Shown here: one piece after another, positions 33,957-42,426 of the stretch
How positions within the stretch are numbered: position 1 is the stretch's first letter
How the letters are laid out: every line of letters starts with the position of its first letter
Assembly: GCA_014584705.1 (NCBI GenBank)
Contig: JACTMJ010000028.1
Coordinates: forward strand, 1-64,000
Direction of reading: 5' to 3'
DNA length: 64,000 nucleotides
Source: Acidobacteriota bacterium
GTDB taxonomy: Bacteria; Acidobacteriota; Terriglobia; Bryobacterales; Bryobacteraceae
The notes under the pieces: generated by a model
What the model was told of the DNA's origin: nothing
Seen by the model: only the letters and a program-made list of their open reading frames with translations
Database searches by the model: none
Position numbers and translations under genes: made by a program

Positions 33957-36934
33957 AGCTTCACTTCGAGTCAAATCTGGAGTATCAACTCACGGCCATT
34001 GAATCCGCATGCGATCTGTTCCGGGGGCAGGAAATCTGCCGCACGGAATTTACCGTTGTCCGTGACAAAGGCAGCGCCCAGCAGGCGTTTGAATACGCGC
34101 AGACCGACCTTGGCATCGGCAACCGGCTGCAACTCCTCGATGATGAACTGCTCGCCAATCTGAGCGATGTTCAAATCCGGAACGGCCTGCGCCCTTCGTC
34201 CTCCCTCGCCTCCGGTGACTTCACCATCGAGATGGAGACCGGCACGGGCAAGACCTATGTCTACCTGCGGACAATCTTCGAGCTGAACCGCCGCTATGGC
34301 TTCACGAAGTTCGTCATCATCGTGCCCACTGTCGCCATCAAGGAAGGCGTCTACAAAACGCTCCAGATCACGGAAGACCATTTCCGCTCGCTCTACGCCA
34401 ATACGCCCTTCGAGTATTTCCTGTACGATTCCACGAAGCTCGGCCAGGTTCGCAACTTCGCCACCAGCCCGCATATCCAGATCATGGTGGTGACGGTCGG
34501 GGCCATCAACAAGAAGGATGTCAACAACCTCTATAAAGAAACCGAGAAGACGGGCGGAGAAAAACCGATTGACCTGATCCGCGCGACACGCCCGATCCTG
34601 ATTGTGGACGAGCCGCAAAGCGTGGATGGCGGCCTGGAGGGGCGCGGCAAGGAAGCGCTCGGCGCGATGAACCCGCTCTGCACGCTGCGCTATTCCGCCA
34701 CACATGCGGACAAGCACCACATGATTTACCGCCTGGATGCGGTTGACGCCTACGAACGAAAGCTCGTCAAGCAGATCGAGGTTGCCTCGCTTGAAGTGGA
34801 GGGCGGGCACAATAAGGCGTATATCAAGCTGCTCTCCACAAGCAATACGCGAGGCGCGTTCACGGCAAAGGTGGCGCTCGATGTGCAGCGCGGCGCGGCG
34901 GTGAACCGGGAAACGGTGACGGTGAAGCCCGGTGATGATCTGGAGCAAAGCACCGGCCGCGCCGTCTACGCAAACTATCTGGTGCAGAGCATCGGCTGCA
35001 AAGCGGGTGAAGAGTATCTTGAGTTTAGCAATCTCGAGAAACCGCTACAGCCGGGAGAATCCGTCGGCGACGTGGACGACGGCGCGCTCAAGCGCCTGAT
35101 GATCCGGCGTACGATCACGGAGCACCTCGACAAGGAACTGCGCCTGCGTCCGCGGCGCATCAAGGTATTGAGCCTGTTCTTCATCGACGCGGTCGAGCAT
35201 TACCGGCGTTATGCCGAAGACGGCACTGCCCGGAAAGGCAAGTACGCGCTCATATTCGAGGAAGAGTATCGCGCGGCCGCGAAGCTGGCCAAGTACAACA
35301 CGCTCTTCAAGGAAGTCGATCTCGATTCCAGTGCGGCGGAAGTGCACAATGGATACTTCTCCATCGACAAGAAAGAGAAGTGGACGGAAACCTCGGAGAG
35401 CAATCAGGTAAGCCGCGACAATGCTGAGCGCGCCTATAGCCTCATCATGCGCGACAAGGAAAAGCTGCTGAGTTTCGACAGCAAGCTGAAGTTCATCTTC
35501 TCCCATTCCGCACTGCGTGAGGGGTGGGACAATCCCAACGTCTTCCAGATTTGCGCGTTGCGCGACATCGGTACGGAACGCGAACGCCGCCAGACCATCG
35601 GGCGCGGCCTGCGTCTGTGCGTGAACCAGGAGGGTGAGCGCCTGCGCGGGTTCGACGTAAACACGCTTACCGTGATCGCGACGGAAGGCTATGAGCAGTT
35701 CGCGGAGAACCTCCAGAAGGAGATCGAGCAGGATACCGGTATCCGGTTTGGCATTGTGGAGAAGCATCAATTCGCTGCGATTCCTGTGACGAACGCGGCA
35801 GGCCAGACGGCGGCGCTTGGTGTTTCGCAGTCAGAGGCGATCTGGGCCCACCTCAAAGAAGCTGGCTATGTCGATGCGAAGGGCAAAGTGCAGGACGCGC
35901 TGCGGCAAGCCCTCAAAGATGGTAAGGTCACGCTGCCTGACGAGTTTTCCGCGCAGCAGCCCCAAGTGAATGAAATCCTCCGCAAACTGGCCGGTAAACT
36001 CGACATCAAGAACGCCGACGAACGCCACCCGATCCCCACGCGCAAGGCAATCCTGCATAGCCCTGAGTTCCGGGCGCTCTGGGATCGCATCAAGCACAAG
36101 ACGACCTACCGGGTACAGTTCGATAACGAAAAGCTCATCTCGGATTGCACTGACGCCATCCGCAAAGGGCCGCCCGTCACGAAAACGCGCGTCCAGATCC
36201 GCAAGGCCGATCTCGCCATCGGGCGCGGCGGCGTGAGCGCGGAGGAAACCGCCTCTGCCGCCCCCATCGTGATTGAAGAGAGCGATATCGAGCTGCCGGA
36301 TGTCCTGACCGACCTTCAGGACAAGACGCAACTGACGCGGCGGAGCCTGGCGCGCATCCTAACCGGCAGCCTTCGTCTGGACGACTTCAAGCGCAATCCG
36401 CAGCAGTTTATTGAGATTGCCACGGAGTGCATCAACCGAACGAAACGCTTGGCGCTAGTGGACGGAATCCGCTATCAGAGAATCGGCGACGAGGTCTATT
36501 ACGCGCAGGAATTGTTCGAACAGGAAGAGCTAAGCGGGTACCTCAAGAACATGCTGGCCGCAAAGAAATCGGTGTATGAGCAGGTTGTCTATGACTCTTC
36601 CGGTGTGGAGCGCGGCTTCGCGGAAGAACTTGAGAAGAACGAGGCGGTGAAGGTTTATGCCAAGCTGCCCGGCTGGTTCAAGGTGCCGACGCCGCTAGGG
36701 AGCTATAACCCGGATTGGGCGGTGCTCATCGAGAAGGATGGCGCCGAGCGGCTTTACTTAGTGGTGGAGACGAAGGCCAGTCTCTTCGCCGACGATCTGC
36801 GCGACCGCGAGAGCGCGAAGCTCGCATGCGGCAAAGCGCATTTCCAGGCACTCGCGGACGCCGACAACCCCGCGCAGTTCCTGCACGCCCGAACTCTAGA
36901 CGATGTGATGGCACATAGCGGTTCGGGATCTTGA
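33953..36934 (+). CDS. res: Type III-like restriction subunit (Res), helicase-nuclease
   Basis: The 993-residue protein has motif I METGTGKTYVYLR (about 95), motif II IVDEPQSVDG (about 218), motif VI ERRQTIGRGLRLCVNQ (about 550), and a C-terminal nuclease with NPDWAVLIEKDG and YLVVETKASL (D...ExK) at about 925-945. This is the translocating endonuclease partner of Mod. ATG overlaps the RhuM-like gene. Full length; last gene of the operon, followed by a strong hairpin at 36948-36972. Confidence 0.88.
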   Translation: MKLHFESNLEYQLTAIESACDLFRGQEICRTEFTVVRDKGSAQQAFEYAQTDLGIGNRLQLLDDELLANLSDVQIRNGLRPSSSLASGDFTIEMETGTGKTYVYLRTIFELNRRYGFTKFVIIVPTVAIKEGVYKTLQITEDHFRSLYANTPFEYFLYDSTKLGQVRNFATSPHIQIMVVTVGAINKKDVNNLYKETEKTGGEKPIDLIRATRPILIVDEPQSVDGGLEGRGKEALGAMNPLCTLRYSATHADKHHMIYRLDAVDAYERKLVKQIEVASLEVEGGHNKAYIKLLSTSNTRGAFTAKVALDVQRGAAVNRETVTVKPGDDLEQSTGRAVYANYLVQSIGCKAGEEYLEFSNLEKPLQPGESVGDVDDGALKRLMIRRTITEHLDKELRLRPRRIKVLSLFFIDAVEHYRRYAEDGTARKGKYALIFEEEYRAAAKLAKYNTLFKEVDLDSSAAEVHNGYFSIDKKEKWTETSESNQVSRDNAERAYSLIMRDKEKLLSFDSKLKFIFSHSALREGWDNPNVFQICALRDIGTERERRQTIGRGLRLCVNQEGERLRGFDVNTLTVIATEGYEQFAENLQKEIEQDTGIRFGIVEKHQFAAIPVTNAAGQTAALGVSQSEAIWAHLKEAGYVDAKGKVQDALRQALKDGKVTLPDEFSAQQPQVNEILRKLAGKLDIKNADERHPIPTRKAILHSPEFRALWDRIKHKTTYRVQFDNEKLISDCTDAIRKGPPVTKTRVQIRKADLAIGRGGVSAEETASAAPIVIEESDIELPDVLTDLQDKTQLTRRSLARILTGSLRLDDFKRNPQQFIEIATECINRTKRLALVDGIRYQRIGDEVYYAQELFEQEELSGYLKNMLAAKKSVYEQVVYDSSGVERGFAEELEKNEAVKVYAKLPGWFKVPTPLGSYNPDWAVLIEKDGAERLYLVVETKASLFADDLRDRESAKLACGKAHFQALADADNPAQFLHARTLDDVMAHSGSGS

Positions 36935-36947
36935 GACAGTGCGCGAA

Positions 36948-36972
36948 GTTGCGGGACCAGTGTTCCCGCAAC
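36948..36972 (+). terminator. Hairpin behind the restriction operon
   Basis: GTTGCGGGA and TCCCGCAAC pair perfectly (9 bp) around CCAGTGT, 14 bases after the res stop. No T-tract follows. Confidence 0.5.
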
Positions 36973-38465
36973 AACCGAGGGCCGGCATTTCCGTGACAGG
37001 CATCGCGGTGACAGGCGACTTTCACTTTTCTAGACTATTCCGCAGTCACCGGCATCGAGTCGCCCTGTCAGCGACTGGCGGCCCAATCACCCGGCGTTAC
37101 CAACGCCCAGATCCGTTTACGCGAGACCTGCAGCCCCACCTCAGCAGGGCCACGGGCAACCATCCGCCCTCGCGGACCCCGCCAAGACCAGCGAATCCAC
37201 CCGCCAAACTTAAGCCCCTCCGAGGGCCAGTCACAAGCGGCTCCGCCACGGACCCACACCGCAGCGGCCATCCTCGCCGCGCAATCTCGCCACCACCCGC
37301 ACCAAAAGCCCGAAGGGCGACAGAAACCAGCCCTGGGCGTCAGCCCAGAGGCCGCGCCCCGCGCAATCAATTCAGCCTCGCGCCAGCGAGTCCGCGGAGC
37401 ATCCGCCCCGTTTGGCGGTGCGACTCCCCGGCGGCCACGCCCGCCCGCACTTGGCCTGGCACCCGATAAGCCCGTCCGATTCACCGGTTCGCCACGGGCG
37501 GCACCACGCGCTCCACACGGGCCGCTAACCGCAAGCCCCCATCCCGCGAACAAGTCCACTTGCCCGCCGAACCGAAACGCCCTTGGGCGGCGAACAGCAC
37601 GGAGATCCACCTGGGCTCAAAGGAACGGTCACGGGCACCCCAAACAAATTCACCCACCCCTAACTACCGCAAGCCCAAACGCTTAGCCTCCATGGCAGCG
37701 CCCCACAACGGCAGGTCCGTTCGATTCGGACCAGGCAAAACCGATAATCAAACGTGCGGGAGAACTGCGTTCCTCGGTGGGCCTGGCAACCCACCGAGGA
37801 AATGGCAGTCCCTCCCCTGTTCCTTGACAAACGAATGGATCGAAAAGACCGCATAGAACGGCACCCCGAACGGCCAAAAACGCGCCCGCAAGAAGGTACC
37901 GGATTGTCCGGATCCATCCGGACAATCCGGACAATGAACGACGGCCTAGATTCGCAGTAACCCACGCACGATGAACACGTTACAAGACTCCACCGTCCTC
38001 CTCGGAAGCCCCGTATTTTTTCACGCACCCGGACAATCCGGCACCGCGCAAGAAGCGCTCTGGGATCGAAGAGCGTCAGCAGGAAACCCTGAGCGCAAGC
38101 GCAGGAACCGCACCCCGTCCGTAAACAGCCCAGTCTCGTTCACGCGGAGATTGCGCGAACGCTTCCGCGCCGTCGCGTCGCGGCTGCATGAGCTGGTGGC
38201 AGCCCGCGGCCAGTGCCGCCGGTTGCGCGAACAGGAAGCGCCAATGCGGCGGGAACCGCCGGCCGTCGGTGCTCTGGTCTTCATGCCGATCTCCAGGACC
38301 GGTGCCGGGATGCTGTTCGACGTCTTCAGCCAACGCGAGGTACGCGCGTCCGCACTGGTCGCCTCCGGTGCACGGCATCGCGCGGATCGGCTCTCCGTCG
38401 ATGGGGAATGCTCCCGTTCGAGGCTGACGAAGGGCACTGGCTCGCTTGCGACGCGTGCCGGCGAC
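36973..38465. other. GC-rich, hairpin-rich gap without a supported gene
   Basis: Open frames on both strands are Arg/Gly/Pro-rich and overlap each other. Strong inverted repeats: TCCTCGGTGGG (37771-37781) with 37790-37800, and GGATTGTCCGGAT (37901-37913) with 37916-37928. The motif GGACAATCC(GG) recurs at about 37919, 37929 (partial) and 38031. Minus-strand 38076-38378 (GDQCGRAYLALAEDVEQH...PHWRFLFAQPAALAAGCH) is the only frame that looks even partly protein-like and may be a gene relic. The gap separates accessory DNA from the chromosomal operon. Confidence 0.5.
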
Positions 38466-41400
38466 CTACTTGCTGCCGCCGAATGCCTCGCTTAGCTTCC
38501 GGAAGTATTCGGCCACCGCGTCGCTATAGCCCTCTGGTACGCGGGCGTTGGTTTCGCTGCGCACCACTCCGCCCTCGCGCTGCATTTCTTTCAGGCGCAG
38601 TTGCGCTTCCAGTTCGGCCAGAGCCGGCAGCATGGTGTGCTGGATGCGTTCCATCAGCGTGCCGCTTTGGAAGCGGGCGGGATCCAGCTTCTGCATGCGG
38701 GCGATGATCTCGCGCACCTCCTGGGCAAGGTCCGGGTTGTCGCTGGCGGAGCGGGCAATCTGCTCCAGTTCCCGCATGGTTCGCTGGTAGTCCTGCCGGA
38801 CATCCTCCGCGCTACGCACGGGGGCAATCGGCCCGATCGGGAGAGATCCGTCGTTCATCGCCGAATAGCCGGCTCCATCTCCGGCACCGCCCGTTGGCTG
38901 ATACCGCTGCTCACCAATCTGGGATTGCCCACGCTGGCCCTGCTGGCCGGCCTGCCCTTGCTGGCCGGATTGTCCCTGCTGCCCTTGTTGCCCCTGTTGC
39001 CCCTGTTGGCCCTGCTGCTGCCCGGCCTGTTGGCCCTGTGCGCCCTGGCCGGATTGCTGCCCCTGCTGCTGGCCTTGCTGCTGACCGCGCTGCCCCTGCT
39101 CGCCCTGCTGTCCTTGTTGCCCCCGTTGCCCTTGCTGGCTTTGCTGACCCTGTTGGCCTTGCTGCGCTAGCTGGCGCTGTTGCTGTGCCTGGCGCATCTG
39201 TTCCCCCTGCGCGGCTTGTTCCGCGGAGCGGCGAAGGCGCTCCACACCCCGCAGCGCGGCCGCGAGATCCGCCGGACGCTGGCCGCCGGGCCGCAGGGAA
39301 TCCCGAGCTTCCATGAGCTTCTCCTGCAAGCGGCGCAGGCCCTGCCCGACGGGCGCTTCCCGCAAGTACGACATCGAGCCCATGCCGCGGCGAATCAACT
39401 CCGCCGAGTACCGCATGCGCTGCCCCAGTTCATCCTGCTGTGCCTCCCGGAGGCCTTCCCGCAACTTCTCCGCGGCGCCGCGCTGGTTGTTGGCCAGCCG
39501 CCGGGCCGCCTGCTGCATCTCGTTCTGGAGCCTCTCAATCTGTTCGGCGATTTCCTGCTTGTCCTCGTAGAGCTCCATCGCTTGTCTTCTCTGCTCCGGA
39601 TCCATCCGGTTCTGGCGCAACGATTCCGGGGAGGGGCGCGCGCCGGAAGCGCCGAAAGTCTCGCGCACTTTGTTCGAAGATTCCTGCTGCCGGTTCGCCA
39701 GATCGCCCGCCTTCTCCGCCAGTTGATCCAGAACCTCCTCGTCACCCGCGCTGCGAATCCCGCGTAGAGCCGATTCGGCTTCCTGCAGGCTGCGCGCCGC
39801 CGATTGGGTTGCCTGGTCGCGCTGGCCGCGTTCCGTTGCATTCTGTGACCCGGCCCGCTCCATCTCCCGCTCCGCCTGTTCCAGCCGGTTCAGCGCTTGC
39901 TGTAGGCGCGGATCCACTCCCTGCTGGCGCATCTGCTGCAAGCGCTGCTGGGCGTCGCGCGAGAGTCCCTGAGGATCCTGCGCCCCTTGCGGTCGCTGCT
40001 GCTGGCCGCCCTGCTGGCGTGCGCTCTGCTGACCTTGCGATTGGCTTTGCTGGCTCTGCTGCTGGCTCTGCCGCCCTTGCTGCGAAGATTGGCCTTGCTG
40101 GCTCTGTTGGCCTTGCTGATTGCGGCTCATCGATTGCTGTTGCCATTGGCTCCCCTGGGACTGCTGCTGGGCCATCTGCTCCATCCGCTTGCGGAGTTCT
40201 TCGGCTTCCCGCCGCAGCATTTCCTGTTGCCAACGCGAAGCCGCCTGCTGCTGGTTCCGCTGGGCCTGCTCGGCCAACTCCTGCTGCCGCCGGGCCAGTT
40301 CCTCAAGCCGCCGCAACATGGCTTCCAGTTCCGCGTTCCGCTGTTGCTGCTGGCCGCCCGAGGCCTGCGATTGGCCCGTCTCATACTGGTTCTTCTCGGT
40401 ATCCAGTTCGAGGTCAAGCAGGCTTTCAAGATCGCGGCTCGCTCCGCTGCCTCCGGCGCCCCCGCCGCCCTGCTGCTGCGCCACCTGGATATCCCGGAAC
40501 ATGCTCTGCGCCCGCAAGAGTGCCTGCAGCGCCTTCTGCTCCGGCTCAATGGAAGTCTTCCACTTGGCCCCTTGCAACTCGCCCACGGCCCGCGACATCT
40601 CTTCGGCCGCCTTGTCCATCTGCTCCGCGAAGCGCTTGAAAGATTCGCCGCTCTCGGTGAGCATGCGCGCGCGCATGCGCTGCGCCAGGGTCTGCACCTG
40701 GTCTTTGATCTTGTCCTGGACCTGCGACAGGAATTGCGAAGTCTCCCGCAGCGCCGCGCCTTCGGGCGGAGTGCGGATCTGGTTCCAGGTGGCCGCGATC
40801 ACTTCCTTCTGCCGTTGCGCGATGTCGCCCTGCTCGTCTCCGGGCTGCCCCGGCTGGCCGCTCACCTGGCTCTGGCTGAAGTTTTTCTCAAACGGCTGCG
40901 CCTCCGCGAAATAGATGTCGGTGCGCACGGTATTGCGCGAATCGCTCGCGCTGGCGTAGTAGGAAACGATGTCGCCGGGCACGAGTTTGAAGTCCTCGAG
41001 ATAGAGCATCGCCTCCGCCTCGATCTGCCGTGTTCCCTTGCTGAACGGGAGAGCCTTGGTGCGTTCTTCGCCCCCGTTCACGGAGTAATGCAGTGTCAAA
41101 GACTGAATGCCGAAATCGTCTTCGGCACTCACCTGGATGCCCAGTTCCTCAATCGGGCTCACACGCGCATCCTTGCCCGGCCGGGCGATCCGAAGCACGG
41201 GCGGCTGCTCGGGAGACACCTTGATGAAATAGTCCTCGCTCATCCGGATGATGCCGTCGGATTCCCGCGAGGCAATGTAGTACGAAGTCCGCTTCGCCTT
41301 TTCGTCGAGAGTAAATGCGGCCTCGGCATCGGCGCCTTCGCTCTTCATGGGCAATTCCGTGCCATCGTCGAAAACCAGCAGCCCGTGTTCCAGTGGCTTA

Positions 41401-42359
41401 TCGGTCCGCACGCGTACGGTCACCTTGGTTCCCGCCACCGCGTTCACATCGCCGTCCGCCTCCTGATAGGCCGTGGGCATCGCCATCCAGGACGGGAACT
41501 GGTAGGAGAGCGTGAGCTTCTCAATCTCCGGCAGGGCGATCGTCTTCAGCCGGAACTGCGGGGAACGCGTGCCGTCCGCTTCCACGAAATAGTCCAGCGG
41601 TTGCGCAACGCCGGCTAGAAGAAACTCGAACGTGGCCAGGTTCTCCTGCTGCGTCATCGGGATGCGTTCCCATTCCGCGCGGCCTTCGCTCCGAACGTGC
41701 AGCACGGCCCTGTCCGAGCCGAAACCATGAACGGTGGCGGTGATCCATTGGTCCGCCCCCTTGCGAATCGTTACATTGCCTGGCTGTACATCCACCCGCG
41801 CGAGCAAGCTCTCCCGCGCGGTGGCCGAACCCGCCCAAAGGAGAGCGGCGCCGGGGCCGAACGGCGGCGGAGCCAAAAAGATCATCCACAGCAGGAAGAG
41901 CAACCCGGCGATTCCGCCGCCCGCGAAAGCGGCAATTCGCCGCCCGGGGACGAGATCCTCCGGCGGATGCGAACCGGCGCGATCCATCGCGTCGCGCGCG
42001 AGCAATTCATGGAACGGATTCCCGGGGTTCTTTTCGTTCTCTTCCGCGAAGGTAAGCAAGCGCTGTTCGAGTTCCGGATTCCGCCGTTCCAGTTCGCCCG
42101 CCGTTCGGCGTCTCGTCCAACTGAAGAGTGGCAATCCCACGAGGTATGCGATGCCCAGGCCGAGAGAGAAAAACAGCGCGAACTGCAGCACGCGCAGCGC
42201 ACCAATCCCCATCGGTCTCGCCAGCAGCCCCGCAACGGCAAGCGCCGTTCCCACGACCGCCAACAGCAGAACCAGAGCGGCGCCCCGCACCAGAGAGAGC
42301 GTCCGATAGCGGCGATTCACTTCCGCGAGATAACGAAATAGCTGTTCCCGTGCGCTCAT
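38466..42359 (-). CDS. Very large Gln-rich membrane protein, DUF4175-like
   Basis: The 1297-residue product starts at ATG 42359 (GGAGG seven bases upstream). Three hydrophobic segments lie in the first ~165 residues (AALVLLLAVVGTALAVAGLL, LQFALFFSLGLGIAYLVGLP, IAGLLFLLWMIFLAPPPF), then Ig-like periplasmic repeats (for example VSAEDDFGIQSLTLHYSVNG), then a long coiled-coil and low-complexity half rich in QQG/QGQ (DNA about 38925-39190 and 39975-40170). This matches DUF4175-type proteins found with BatA and DUF58 genes. Last gene of the operon. The repetitive Gln tracts may vary in length. Role probably envelope-related, not established. Confidence 0.75.
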   Translation of the reverse strand: MSAREQLFRYLAEVNRRYRTLSLVRGAALVLLLAVVGTALAVAGLLARPMGIGALRVLQFALFFSLGLGIAYLVGLPLFSWTRRRTAGELERRNPELEQRLLTFAEENEKNPGNPFHELLARDAMDRAGSHPPEDLVPGRRIAAFAGGGIAGLLFLLWMIFLAPPPFGPGAALLWAGSATARESLLARVDVQPGNVTIRKGADQWITATVHGFGSDRAVLHVRSEGRAEWERIPMTQQENLATFEFLLAGVAQPLDYFVEADGTRSPQFRLKTIALPEIEKLTLSYQFPSWMAMPTAYQEADGDVNAVAGTKVTVRVRTDKPLEHGLLVFDDGTELPMKSEGADAEAAFTLDEKAKRTSYYIASRESDGIIRMSEDYFIKVSPEQPPVLRIARPGKDARVSPIEELGIQVSAEDDFGIQSLTLHYSVNGGEERTKALPFSKGTRQIEAEAMLYLEDFKLVPGDIVSYYASASDSRNTVRTDIYFAEAQPFEKNFSQSQVSGQPGQPGDEQGDIAQRQKEVIAATWNQIRTPPEGAALRETSQFLSQVQDKIKDQVQTLAQRMRARMLTESGESFKRFAEQMDKAAEEMSRAVGELQGAKWKTSIEPEQKALQALLRAQSMFRDIQVAQQQGGGGAGGSGASRDLESLLDLELDTEKNQYETGQSQASGGQQQQRNAELEAMLRRLEELARRQQELAEQAQRNQQQAASRWQQEMLRREAEELRKRMEQMAQQQSQGSQWQQQSMSRNQQGQQSQQGQSSQQGRQSQQQSQQSQSQGQQSARQQGGQQQRPQGAQDPQGLSRDAQQRLQQMRQQGVDPRLQQALNRLEQAEREMERAGSQNATERGQRDQATQSAARSLQEAESALRGIRSAGDEEVLDQLAEKAGDLANRQQESSNKVRETFGASGARPSPESLRQNRMDPEQRRQAMELYEDKQEIAEQIERLQNEMQQAARRLANNQRGAAEKLREGLREAQQDELGQRMRYSAELIRRGMGSMSYLREAPVGQGLRRLQEKLMEARDSLRPGGQRPADLAAALRGVERLRRSAEQAAQGEQMRQAQQQRQLAQQGQQGQQSQQGQRGQQGQQGEQGQRGQQQGQQQGQQSGQGAQGQQAGQQQGQQGQQGQQGQQGQSGQQGQAGQQGQRGQSQIGEQRYQPTGGAGDGAGYSAMNDGSLPIGPIAPVRSAEDVRQDYQRTMRELEQIARSASDNPDLAQEVREIIARMQKLDPARFQSGTLMERIQHTMLPALAELEAQLRLKEMQREGGVVRSETNARVPEGYSDAVAEYFRKLSEAFGGSK

Positions 42360-42426
42360 TGCAAAACCTCCATGCGCATCCCGTCTTCCCATCCGGGTGC
42401 GCCGCAGGATGTTGAAACCCGAGCCT

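Noticed and set aside
33971..34948. 325-codon minus-strand frame
   Set aside because: Antisense to the Res helicase gene.
37068..37610. 180-codon minus-strand frame in the GC-rich gap
   Set aside because: Trp/Gly/Arg-rich with no domain, no ribosome site, and interrupted by hairpins; kept only as part of the gap description.
39440..40639. 399-codon + strand frame
   Set aside because: Overlaps another antisense frame and the real minus-strand gene; Pro/Ala/Arg-rich.
39987..41618. 543-codon + strand frame rich in Leu
   Set aside because: Complement of the Gln-rich DUF4175-like gene; Leu/Ala richness mirrors Gln codons on the other strand.
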